Shown here one piece after another: positions 36,781 to 46,613 of a DNA stretch of 64,000 bases. The notes under the pieces were generated by a model, which did no database searches, had not been told where the DNA came from, and saw nothing but the letters and a program-made list of their open reading frames with translations. Origin of the DNA: Croceibacterium aestuarii (GTDB lineage: Bacteria > Pseudomonadota > Alphaproteobacteria > Sphingomonadales > Sphingomonadaceae). The position numbers were made by a program, and so were the translations under genes. Where the stretch lies: positions 1,054,001 to 1,118,000 of the forward strand of contig NZ_CP131039.1 of NCBI RefSeq assembly GCF_030657335.1. The letters are read 5' to 3'. Numbering within the stretch: the stretch's first letter is position 1; each line of letters begins with the position of its first letter.

Positions 36781-37455
36781 ATGGCAGGCGTTGTCGTCCA
36801 GAACATCGAGCGTGCGGATCCCGAGGTCGTTTCCGCCCTTGGCAGGTGCGGGGTGGCGACAGTACACGAGGCACAGGGCCGCACCGGCCTGCTCGCCAGC
36901 TACATGCGGCCGATCTACCCGGGCGCGCGGATCGGCGCTTCGGCTGTGACCATCTCCGTACCGCCGGGCGACAATTACATGGTTCACGCCGCAATCGAGC
37001 AGTGCCGCGAAGGTGACGTGCTGGTCATCGCACCGACTAGTCCATGCGAAGACGGCTATTTCGGCGACCTGCTGGCGACCAGCGCGCAAGCGCGCGGGGT
37101 GAAGGGCCTGATCATCGATGCCGGGGTACGCGACGTGCGCGACCTGCACGAGATGGACTTCCCGGTCTGGTCGAAGCGGGTGTTCGCGCAGGGCACGATC
37201 AAGGCGAGCCTCGGCAGCGTGAACGTCGACGTCGTCTGCGCCGGCGCTTTCATCCGCCCGGGCGATATCATCGTCGCCGACGACGACGGCGTCTGTGTGA
37301 CCCGGCGCGAGGATGCCGAGGCGGTGCTCAAGAAGGCGCAGGCGCGCGAGGCGAACGAGGAAGAGAAGCGCCAGAAGCTCGCCGACGGCGTGCTCGGTCT
37401 CGACATGTACGGCTTCCGCCAGAAGTTGACCGACATGGGGCTGAAGTGGGTCTGA
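36781..37455 (+). CDS. ligK: 4-carboxy-4-hydroxy-2-oxoadipate aldolase / oxaloacetate decarboxylase
   Basis: 224 residues, class II pyruvate aldolase of the RraA-like fold. The D-x20-R-D signature is intact: [22 protein letters not shown]. Cleaves the LigJ product to pyruvate and oxaloacetate. The ATG at 36781 has GGAGAG about 8 nt upstream. First gene of ligK-ligU-ligI. Confidence 0.95.
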   Translation: MAGVVVQNIERADPEVVSALGRCGVATVHEAQGRTGLLASYMRPIYPGARIGASAVTISVPPGDNYMVHAAIEQCREGDVLVIAPTSPCEDGYFGDLLATSAQARGVKGLIIDAGVRDVRDLHEMDFPVWSKRVFAQGTIKASLGSVNVDVVCAGAFIRPGDIIVADDDGVCVTRREDAEAVLKKAQAREANEEEKRQKLADGVLGLDMYGFRQKLTDMGLKWV

Positions 37456-37456
37456 G

Positions 37457-39392
<1,936 letters not shown>

Positions 39393-39496
39393 ATCTGCGT
39401 CGACGACGCGGAACACTACCATCGTCCGCTGGTTTCCACGTTTGAAGCGACGCTGCCGACCGGATCGAGCGCGCGCGAAAACAGGGAGTCCGCCTT

Positions 39497-40291
39497 CTGT
39501 ACAAGCTAAAACTCCGCCACCTGCTCCTCGCTGCGGGTACCGGCGCAATCGTCTCCGCACCTGCCAATGCGCAGGACAAGGACCCATGGCGCTACCGCGT
39601 CGCTGCCGGTGCGCAGGTCAAGCCGCAATACCCTGGCGCCGACGGCGTTGCGCTGAAACCGATGATCGACGTGGACCGCGCCCGCGGCGATGCGCCTTTC
39701 GAGTTCGAAGCGGCCGATGACAGTTTCGGCTTCAACCTCGTCGAGGCGGGCGGGCTCGAAATCGGTCCGGCGGTGACGATGGTCAGCCCGCGCAAGGCCA
39801 AGGATGTCGGCGCCGCGGTTCCGAAGGTCGCTCGCACTTTCGAAGTGGGCGCCTATGCCAACTTCTGGCTGAGCGACAATGTCCGGCTGCACAGCGAAGC
39901 ACGCCGAGCGGTCAACGGGCACGATGGCTGGGTGGCAGATGGCGGTGCGGACGTAGTCATGCGCGACGGCGATGCCTGGTTGTTTGCGATCGGCCCCCGG
40001 GTGACCTGGGCCGACGGCTCCTACCACGACGCCTATTACAGCGTGACCCCGGCGACGTCGCTCGCCACCGGCCTTACGGTATACGACGCCAGGGCGGGGA
40101 TCGAATCCTACGGCGCGACCGCCAGCGCGGACTTCGCCTTCACCTCGCGATGGGGCGTCTCGCTCTACGGCAAGTACGACCGGCTCACCGGCGATGCGGC
40201 GGCTTCGCCGATTGTTCGGCAGTACGGTTCGCGCGACCAGTTCTCGGCCGGCCTCGCACTAAGCTACACCTTCGGGGGCGGCACGCGCTGA
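39497..40291 (+). CDS. MipA/OmpV-family outer-membrane protein (probable CTG start)
   Basis: 264 residues from a likely CTG start. Frame analysis gives (L/M)YKLKLRHLLLAAGTGAIVS with signal cleavage at APANA-QD, then a MipA barrel (AAGAQVKPQYPGADG; VEAGGLEIGPAVTM; RTFEVGAYANFWLSDN) ending FSAGLALSYTFGGG. No ATG, GTG or TTG precedes the signal peptide in this frame down to an in-frame stop near 39440; the CTG at 39497 has GGGAG 8 nt upstream. The first ATG (39662) would remove the signal peptide and first strand. Function: outer-membrane scaffold or antigen family, possibly porin-like. Confidence 0.75.
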   Translation: MYKLKLRHLLLAAGTGAIVSAPANAQDKDPWRYRVAAGAQVKPQYPGADGVALKPMIDVDRARGDAPFEFEAADDSFGFNLVEAGGLEIGPAVTMVSPRKAKDVGAAVPKVARTFEVGAYANFWLSDNVRLHSEARRAVNGHDGWVADGGADVVMRDGDAWLFAIGPRVTWADGSYHDAYYSVTPATSLATGLTVYDARAGIESYGATASADFAFTSRWGVSLYGKYDRLTGDAAASPIVRQYGSRDQFSAGLALSYTFGGGTR

Positions 40292-40347
40292 CCGCCCAGG
40301 GGCATAAGGTCTTTGGCTTGCATCACCGGTGGGCTAAGCTGCGGTCC

Positions 40348-40367
40348 GTGACGTCGCAGAACGTCAC
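40348..40367. promoter_or_regulatory. Inverted repeat before leader ORF and acyl-CoA ligase
   Basis: GTGACGT-6 nt-ACGTCAC, perfect 7-bp arms, ending 12 nt before the leader ORF start. Position near a ribosome site suggests repressor binding or an mRNA hairpin; unlike the 19-bp lig operator. Confidence 0.5.
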
Positions 40368-40379
40368 TGGAGAGAGGCA

Positions 40380-40526
40380 ATGGCAGACATGGGCCGCAGG
40401 GAGATCCTTGCAACCAATCCGGGCGACACCACGGCTCTGACAGCGATCTCGCCGGCTGCCGGTGGCCGCGCCGTCGGCAATTGCAGATCGGGTGCCGAGG
40501 GCGGCTGCGCGAGCAAAACGAAATGA
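40380..40526 (+). CDS. 48-codon leader ORF coupled to acyl-CoA ligase
   Basis: ATG at 40380 preceded by GGAGAGAGG, encoding 48 residues that start MADMGRREILATNPGDTTAL and end CASKTK. Its stop overlaps the ligase ATG (ATGA). The ligase itself has no good ribosome site of its own, so translation may depend on this ORF. No similarity recognised. A small regulatory/coupling peptide is one reading; a chance ORF is possible. Confidence 0.55.
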   Translation: MADMGRREILATNPGDTTALTAISPAAGGRAVGNCRSGAEGGCASKTK

Positions 40527-42121
40527 GCGGCAAGCTCGAGAGGGCGCTCGCCAATTCTTTCGAAGGCCACGCGGTCCGCGACGTCACTATCGGCGACCTG
40601 CTGCGCGAGGCGGCGGCGGCCTGGTCCGAACGAGAGGGTCTGATCGAGGGCAAAGCCGAAGGCACCGCCGGACGGCGCTGGACCTTTGCCGAGATGCTCG
40701 ACGATGCTGAACGAATCGCCGGTTCGCTCGCCGGACGCTACCGGCCGGGAGAGCGGATCGCGATCTGGGCGCCCAACATGCCCGAGTGGGTCCTGCTCGA
40801 ATATGCGGCGGCGCTCGCGGGGCTCGCCCTTGTCACCGTCAATCCCGCCTACCAGGCGCGCGAGCTCGACTATGTGTTGCGCCAGTCGCGCAGCGTCGCC
40901 CTTTTCCTCGTGCGCGAGCACCGCGGCAATCTTATGCGCGAGATCGCCGAGCAGGTCGCCACCGAAATCCCGGCTCTGCGCGAAATCGTGGACATCGAAG
41001 ACCAACAGGCCCTGTTCGGGAGGGGATCGAGTGCTTCATTGCCCGAGGTCGGCACCAACGAACCGGCGCAGATCCAGTATACCAGCGGAACGACAGGCTT
41101 TCCCAAGGGCGTGGTGCTGTCGCACCGCAATCTCGCCAACAACGCCCGGATGTTTTCGATCATGGGGAAGCTGGAGGAGGGCTCGAAGATGATCGGCCTG
41201 ACGCCGCTTTTCCATACAATGGGTTGCTCGATGGGCGTGCTGGGCACGGTCCAGCTCGGTGCCGCCTACGTGCCCTTGCGGGTATTCGATCCCGACGCCG
41301 CACTCGACCTGATCGAAAGCGAAAGGATTGGCTGGACGTTGTGCGTCCCGACGATGGCCCAGGCCCTGGTCGAGGCGCAGCGGCGCAAACCCCGAGATCT
41401 TTCACATTTCGCTTACCTCGGCGCTGGTGGGGCGATGGTGCCGCCCGAGCTGGTCCGCGCCATCAAGCAGGTTATCGGTGCCGACATTCGGGTCGCTTAT
41501 GGCCAGACCGAGAGCAGCCCGCTGATCACCGCCTGCCGCCGCGAGGACGATTTCGAGGACGTGTGCAGCACCATCGGTCGACCCTCGCTCGAATGCGAGG
41601 TCGGCATCTTCGATCCGGCAACCGGCGAGATCCTGCCCTGCGACACGGTGGGTGAAATCCGCTGCCGTTCCTATGCGACAATGATCGGCTACAACGACAA
41701 TCCCCAAGCGACTGCCGAGGCCGTGGACGCCCAGGGCTGGCTCCACACCGGCGACCTCGGTACGATGGACAACCGCGGCTTCGTGCGCATCACCGGGCGG
41801 GTCAAGGAGATGATCATCCGTGGTGGTGAGAACCTGTTTCCCGCGGAAATCGAAAACGTCCTGCTCGAACATCCAGACGTCGCCGAAGCGGCCGTTGTAG
41901 GCGTGCCGTGCCCGCGGCTGGGCGAGGCTGTCGCCGCCTTCGTTCGTCTTGAGGATGGTGCTGCGCTCGACGTCGAGGCGCTGCGCCAGCACTGCCGCTC
42001 GCAAATCAGCCCGCAGAAATGCCCGGCGCACTGGCAGGCGGTGGAAAGCTGGCCGCTCACGGGCAGCGGCAAGATCAAGAAGTTCGAGCTGCGTGACAGG
42101 TGGCTGGCGGAAAACGCCTAG
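40523..42121 (+). CDS. AMP-forming acyl-CoA/aryl-CoA ligase
   Basis: 532 residues, ANL superfamily. ATP-grasping P-loop YTSGTTGFPKGVVLSH, adenine motif VAYGQTESSP, WLHTGDLG, hinge GRVKEMIIRGGEN and the C-terminal catalytic Lys in SGKIKKFELR are all present. Substrate class (medium-chain acid, cinnamate-like) cannot be settled. Start ATG 40523 overlaps the leader stop; a longer frame opens 42 nt earlier without support. Confidence 0.9.
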   Translation: MSGKLERALANSFEGHAVRDVTIGDLLREAAAAWSEREGLIEGKAEGTAGRRWTFAEMLDDAERIAGSLAGRYRPGERIAIWAPNMPEWVLLEYAAALAGLALVTVNPAYQARELDYVLRQSRSVALFLVREHRGNLMREIAEQVATEIPALREIVDIEDQQALFGRGSSASLPEVGTNEPAQIQYTSGTTGFPKGVVLSHRNLANNARMFSIMGKLEEGSKMIGLTPLFHTMGCSMGVLGTVQLGAAYVPLRVFDPDAALDLIESERIGWTLCVPTMAQALVEAQRRKPRDLSHFAYLGAGGAMVPPELVRAIKQVIGADIRVAYGQTESSPLITACRREDDFEDVCSTIGRPSLECEVGIFDPATGEILPCDTVGEIRCRSYATMIGYNDNPQATAEAVDAQGWLHTGDLGTMDNRGFVRITGRVKEMIIRGGENLFPAEIENVLLEHPDVAEAAVVGVPCPRLGEAVAAFVRLEDGAALDVEALRQHCRSQISPQKCPAHWQAVESWPLTGSGKIKKFELRDRWLAENA

Positions 42122-42285
42122 CGGCGCTCGCTGCGTCGCGCCCGCCGGCGGCGCCACCACCAGGTGCAGCCGCAGGCGGTGCAGCCGAGAAGGAACGCGC
42201 TCCCCCCGACAACGAACGCTCCGACCGCCAGAGCTCCGGTAATCGTCAGGACGAGCTCGGTCAGAAAGTGAAGCAACCCGCGCAT
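42118..42285 (-). CDS. 55-residue membrane micro-protein
   Basis: Too short for usual gene finders. One long hydrophobic segment (LVLTITGALAVGAFVVGG) then a Cys-rich turn CTACGCTWWWRRRR and a basic tail. AGGGA precedes its ATG. It overlaps the ligase stop by 4 nt on the opposite strand. Cys-x2-Cys-x-Cys next to Trp-rich and Arg-rich membrane-interface residues fits a small inner-membrane protein. Coding status is inferred from structure, not homology. Confidence 0.5.
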   Translation of the reverse strand: MRGLLHFLTELVLTITGALAVGAFVVGGSAFLLGCTACGCTWWWRRRRARRSERR

Positions 42286-42333
42286 GGCGTCCCTGCCTAG
42301 CGGACGCGGCCTGGCCGCGCTACGCCGCTAACC

Positions 42334-43185
42334 ATGTCCCTGCTCTTCATCGGCCGCAGCACGTTCGATCTCGGTTACGTTTGCCCGGCGTTCCCGGAGG
42401 AGAATTCGAAGCTTTCGGCCGCGAATTTCTGGACCGGAGCCGGCGGCTGCGCGCTCAACGCTGCGGTCACCGCGCGGGCGCTGGGCAGCGAAGTGCGGCT
42501 GCTAACCCTGCTCGGCGGGGGGCCTTTCGCTACAGCCGTGCACGAGGAACTGGTGCGCTACGAGGTTCCGGCGGAGGATTTCGCGCGCCCGGGGGATGAG
42601 GTCCTTCCGGTGTCCAGCATCGTGGTCGTACCGGCCCATGGCTCGCGCACGATCATCAACCAACAGCCACCGCAGGGCATCGTCCGCGAGCCAGACATCG
42701 CCGCTTTGCTCGACGGGGTGGCGATGGTGCTTGTCGACGGCCACCTGCCCGATCTCGCGGTGCCCTTGTGCCGCGAGGCGCGCTCGCGCCGAATCCCGGT
42801 GGTTCTCGACGGCGGATCGTGGAAGTCATGGACCGGTGAGATCATGCCGCATGTCGACTGCGCCATCGTCTCCGCCGGGTTTCATCCGGGCGGCGTGCAG
42901 GCGAGCGATCTGCTTGCTGCGGTCCACGCGCTGGGTCCGGGCGAAGCGGCGGTGACCCGCGGCGCGCGACCGCTCGAATGGAGTGATGGCAAGCAGCGGG
43001 GCGAAATCGCTCCGCCGCAGGTCGAGGCGATCGACACCCTCGGTGCGGGCGATATTTTCCACGGCGCCTTCTGCCATTTCCGCGCGAGCGGCGACGATTT
43101 TCCGACGGCTCTGGAGCGGGCAAGCGATGTCGCCGCGGAAAGCTGCCGCCATTTCGGCACGCGCGCCTGGATCGACGCGCTCTAA
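42334..43185 (+). CDS. PfkB-family carbohydrate/nucleoside kinase
   Basis: 283 residues. Ribokinase fold with GAGGCALNAAVTARALG near residue 35 and the PfkB signature DTLGAGDIFHGAF (catalytic Asp) near residue 235. Phosphorylates a sugar; which one is unknown. Convergent with the transaldolase gene 4 nt away, so the two may belong to a common sugar-phosphate step even though on opposite strands. Confidence 0.88.
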   Translation: MSLLFIGRSTFDLGYVCPAFPEENSKLSAANFWTGAGGCALNAAVTARALGSEVRLLTLLGGGPFATAVHEELVRYEVPAEDFARPGDEVLPVSSIVVVPAHGSRTIINQQPPQGIVREPDIAALLDGVAMVLVDGHLPDLAVPLCREARSRRIPVVLDGGSWKSWTGEIMPHVDCAIVSAGFHPGGVQASDLLAAVHALGPGEAAVTRGARPLEWSDGKQRGEIAPPQVEAIDTLGAGDIFHGAFCHFRASGDDFPTALERASDVAAESCRHFGTRAWIDAL

Positions 43186-43189
43186 GGGC

Positions 43190-44389
43190 TCACCCCTCGA
43201 GCGTCATCCGAACGAAGTCGACCGTGCCGCGGGTCGCCTTGGCGAACTCCGTCGCGGTGGCCTGGAAGCTGCCATAGTGGCTGAATTCGATTGGCTCCAT
43301 GCCGTCGTATTCGTAGGCCTGGCGGAAACTGGGCAGCTTCATCAGCTTCTCGAGGCTCGCCGCGTTGGGCTCGCGCTCGATCGCCTCTGGGTCGAACGGC
43401 GCGAGTTCGTCCTCGACTTCCATCAGCTGCAAGATGTAACCCGGCGGACAGGTGTAGACCATGTCGCTGCCGGCGAAATCGGAGATGTGGCGGCTGACCG
43501 TGTTGCCTGCATCGTCCTTCTCCACCCGCATCGAACACTGCAGCATCGTGGAGGGGTGGTCGTTCTCCTTGCCCCACCAGTAGGCGCGCTTGAGCACGGC
43601 TTCCTCGCCGTCGCGAATTTCCATCAGCGAGAGATCGATGCCGCGAGCCTTGGCCTCGGTCTGCCAGTCGCTGAGTTGGCCGAGCCGGCTCGACATGTGG
43701 GTGACGACGCTGCGCCATTTCGACAGGTCGACCCCGTCGGCCTTGGCGCGTTCGATCCCCCGGCTGACGGCATTCATGCAGGCGAGGTACTGCGGCACGG
43801 TGAAGCTGGTGGTGTTGTTGGTGCTGATTCCCCGTGCCGTCAGCTCTTCGATGATCTCATAACCCTGCGCCGAGCCGGGAATCTTGACCATTACGTTGGC
43901 GCCCTGTTCGGCGATCGACAGGCCCTGTTCGAGCATGGCCTCGCCATCGGTGACGAACCTTGGATCGACCTGGCCCGAAAGGAAACCGTACTTGCCGCCG
44001 GACTTGTCCCAGACCGGGCGGATCGCTTCGGCGCCGCGCTTCACCAGATCGAGATACATTGCCCAGTAGACGCCCTCGACGTCGAGCGACGGATCGGCCT
44101 TGGCGATGCCGAGGATGGCGTTGCGCCAGCCTTCGGGATCGACCTGAATCGCCTGCAGAGAGAGCGGCGGATTGGTGGTGACCCCGCGGAAACCCATCGT
44201 GCCTTCGCTGGCGACCGTCTCGGCGTCGTAGAAGCGAGACAGCTGCGATTCCCAATCGGCGCGCTTGTTCGCGGGCGCCTTCGCCAGCGTTTCGGCTTCC
44301 CAGCTCGGATAGATGAGCGGAGACGAATCCCACCAGATCTCGGCATCGGGATTGGTGGCGGCGAGCTTTTCGAGCGGATGTTGTGTCAT
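43190..44389 (-). CDS. Transaldolase-family protein
   Basis: 399 residues, long for transaldolase. GFRGVTTNPPLSLQA, VMVKIPGSAQGYEIIEEL (Schiff-base Lys candidate) and GISTNNTTSFTVPQYLACMN are transaldolase-like. N- and C-terminal extensions and HISDFAGSDMVYTCPPGYI distinguish it from TalA/TalB. Substrate may be a non-pentose-phosphate aldol donor. ATG 44389 chosen because the upstream in-frame codons lack a ribosome site. Confidence 0.8.
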   Translation of the reverse strand: MTQHPLEKLAATNPDAEIWWDSSPLIYPSWEAETLAKAPANKRADWESQLSRFYDAETVASEGTMGFRGVTTNPPLSLQAIQVDPEGWRNAILGIAKADPSLDVEGVYWAMYLDLVKRGAEAIRPVWDKSGGKYGFLSGQVDPRFVTDGEAMLEQGLSIAEQGANVMVKIPGSAQGYEIIEELTARGISTNNTTSFTVPQYLACMNAVSRGIERAKADGVDLSKWRSVVTHMSSRLGQLSDWQTEAKARGIDLSLMEIRDGEEAVLKRAYWWGKENDHPSTMLQCSMRVEKDDAGNTVSRHISDFAGSDMVYTCPPGYILQLMEVEDELAPFDPEAIEREPNAASLEKLMKLPSFRQAYEYDGMEPIEFSHYGSFQATATEFAKATRGTVDFVRMTLEG

Positions 44390-44502
44390 GGTCTCTCCAA
44401 TGCACAACTCGGCCGGGTATGGTCCAGCCATTTCCGGCCATGGTCGGCGAAAGCTGCGCTTGTGCGGCCAATCGTGTCAAAGTGTCACGGTGTTACTCCG
44501 CG

Positions 44503-44523
44503 GCTTGCCCGCTGCGGGCAAGC
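44503..44523. promoter_or_regulatory. Hairpin upstream of a secreted protein gene
   Basis: GCTTGCCC-GCTGC-GGGCAAGC, perfect 8-bp stem, ending 17 nt before the start of the gene at 44540. Could be an mRNA structure in the leader or an operator. Confidence 0.35.
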
Positions 44524-44539
44524 GGCTAGAACCGGCTTC

Positions 44540-45451
44540 ATGACGATCGTTCTGCCGCGCCTTGCCTTTTCGCTTGTCTTGCTCGCCGCCGCACCGCTCA
44601 GCGCGCAGGGGGCGGTGCCGGCGGAGAAGACAGGCGATGTCTGGGGCGGAGCTGAGATCGTCGTCACGGGGCGCAATTCCGGTGAAGTCGACGGGCGCGA
44701 GGTGACCCGGCAGGCTCGCGCCATCACTCGCGAAACCAATCTCCGTCACGAGCCGATCGCGCGCTTCGCCGATCGCGCTTGTCCCGGCGTTATCGGCATG
44801 AAGCTGGCTCACGCACAGACGGTTGTGGCGCGCTTCCGCTTGGTCGCCGGCGAACTCAATATCCCGCTGGCCGACGAAACCACCTGTCGGCCCAACATCA
44901 TTATCGGCCTGAGCAAGGACCCCGCCGCCTACATGAAGGCTTACAACGCGCGTACCCTCAAGCTGTCGCGCAACCTGACAGCCGCCGAGCGGCGCGAGCT
45001 TACCGAGACCGCACAGCCGGTGAAGGTGTTCTCGATCGTCGACGACCGGATGCGCAACGGTCAGACGCTCGCGCGCAAGCAGAACCTCGCCGAAGTGCCT
45101 GTCGGGCTGCAGGAAGGGGGACAGTCGCTCATTTCGAACGGTATAAGGCGCGCTATCACCTCGGCGATGGTGATTTTCGACACCGATGCAGTCGAGGGCA
45201 CGAGTCTGCGCCAGATCGCCGATTACGCAGTGATGCGTGTCTTCGCCCGAACCCGCGACGCCAGCGGCGCGAAGGCGCCGGATTCGATCCTCAGCCTGTT
45301 CGACCCGAACGCTTCGCCGCCGGACGGCCTGACCGACTTCGATCGGGCCTTTCTGTCGGCAATCTACGAAGGCAGCCCCTACGGAGACGGGCAGCACAGC
45401 GTGCAACGCGTGGCGCAGGTCCTAAAGCGGCAGCTCAGCGCAAACGACTAG
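44540..45451 (+). CDS. Secreted protein of unknown function
   Basis: 303 residues. Signal peptide (PRLAFSLVLLAAAPLSAQG). EIVVTGRN resembles the TonB-box-like N-terminal segments of sphingomonad envelope proteins. Middle part RPNIIIGLSKDPAAYMKAYN and FARTRDASGAKAPDSILSLF suggests a globular domain; no known family recognised. ATG at 44540 was chosen since the signal peptide begins there; the frame is open far upstream as overlap with the kinase gene. Confidence 0.7.
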   Translation: MTIVLPRLAFSLVLLAAAPLSAQGAVPAEKTGDVWGGAEIVVTGRNSGEVDGREVTRQARAITRETNLRHEPIARFADRACPGVIGMKLAHAQTVVARFRLVAGELNIPLADETTCRPNIIIGLSKDPAAYMKAYNARTLKLSRNLTAAERRELTETAQPVKVFSIVDDRMRNGQTLARKQNLAEVPVGLQEGGQSLISNGIRRAITSAMVIFDTDAVEGTSLRQIADYAVMRVFARTRDASGAKAPDSILSLFDPNASPPDGLTDFDRAFLSAIYEGSPYGDGQHSVQRVAQVLKRQLSAND

Positions 45452-45472
45452 GCGCGGCGCAACCGCCGCGCC
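45451..45472. terminator. Bidirectional GC-hairpin between convergent genes
   Basis: GGCGCGGC-GCAACC-GCCGCGCC, perfect 8-bp stem that begins in the stop codon of the plus-strand gene and ends 8 nt before the stop of the minus-strand gene. No long U-run, so weak as an intrinsic terminator. Confidence 0.5.
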
Positions 45473-45480
45473 CGGTTTGC

Positions 45481-46482
45481 TCAGATGTCGTCCTTTGCCC
45501 CCACGTTGCGGTACTTGATCAGCCATTTGCCGTCGACCTTGACGAGGTCGTCGACCCCGTTGCCGGCGGCTACGATCTTGGGGGCGTCCTTGTCGCCCGG
45601 ACGGCCGAAATCGCCAAACACCGATTGGTGGTAATAGTGATACTTGGCCGTCGTCGGCCCGGTGAACTCGATGTACTGGTTCATGGTGAAGTGACGCATC
45701 GTTCCGAGCGAGGTCCCGTCGGTGTCCTGCTTGGCGCGGCTGGCGACCAGGTCGGTGATCATCTTTTTCAGCGCTTCGTGCCCCTTGGTTTGGCCGAACG
45801 CGCCGTCCTCGGTGAAGTGCGCGGCGTACTTGTCGGCATCGTACATGTCGAGACTGCGGTCGTAGGTCCACATCAGGTTCTCGATCGCCTCACGGTCGGC
45901 GACCCGCTCGGCGGCCTGCTCGGGCGTCAGCGGTTTGACGGCGTTCGACGCCTGTGGCTTGGCCGGCGGCAGCGTGGCCGGGTCCCAGTGCTCATCGGCT
46001 TTGCCATCGACGAAGCGCCAGGTGTCGAACCATGTCGTGGTGTAGGTGTCCTTGGGGTCGCTGCCGTAGGGCACGACACGCCGGGTCAGAACCGTGACAT
46101 AATCGCCTTCCGCGTTGACCGCGACGACACCGTTGGGATCGTCGGCGCTGAGCGCCGGGCACGGGTCGAGCGGCTTGCGCTTGGCGACTTCGGTGAAGTA
46201 ATAGATCACGCCCTTCAGCCCGCTGGCGGCCATCGGGTTGTGCTGGATATACTTGTCGGTCAGCCATTCGCCGGCCCGGTTCCACTCGTTGCACTTGAGC
46301 AGTTCGCGCATGATGTGCAGCGCGGCCTGCTTGTTGCGGTTGAGCGTGGGATCCTTGCTGGTGAACAGCGCTTCCGGGTTCGGCGCCGGCACGACCGGGT
46401 CGGACAGCGCGCGCATCTGCGCGGCGGCGGGTGTCCCAGCGAGCACGGCAAGCGCGGCAGCGGCGGCGAAAAGGCGTCTCAT
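45481..46482 (-). CDS. Secreted protein with two tandem SnoaL/NTF2-like domains
   Basis: 333 residues. Signal peptide ending AGTPAAAQ. First domain (residues ~50-180: TDKYIQHNPMAASGLKG, TTWFDTWRFVDGKADEHWD) is a predicted SnoaL/aldol-cyclase-like cone. Second (~200-333: NLMWTYDRSLDMYDADKYAA, KVDGKWLIKYRNVG) is SnoaL_4-like. Fusion of two such domains in a periplasmic protein is unusual. ATG at 46482; an upstream in-frame ATG lacks a signal peptide. Confidence 0.8.
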   Translation of the reverse strand: MRRLFAAAAALAVLAGTPAAAQMRALSDPVVPAPNPEALFTSKDPTLNRNKQAALHIMRELLKCNEWNRAGEWLTDKYIQHNPMAASGLKGVIYYFTEVAKRKPLDPCPALSADDPNGVVAVNAEGDYVTVLTRRVVPYGSDPKDTYTTTWFDTWRFVDGKADEHWDPATLPPAKPQASNAVKPLTPEQAAERVADREAIENLMWTYDRSLDMYDADKYAAHFTEDGAFGQTKGHEALKKMITDLVASRAKQDTDGTSLGTMRHFTMNQYIEFTGPTTAKYHYYHQSVFGDFGRPGDKDAPKIVAAGNGVDDLVKVDGKWLIKYRNVGAKDDI

Positions 46483-46613
46483 CGAATCTCTCCCTCGAAC
46501 GATTTGTCGCCCATGATGCATGAGCCGGCCGCTTTGTCCATCGCCCGCACTTGTTGCATCGCAGCAATGGCGCTATGGGCGCCAGCGAAACCTCGCTCCC
46601 GAAAGCACCTGAA

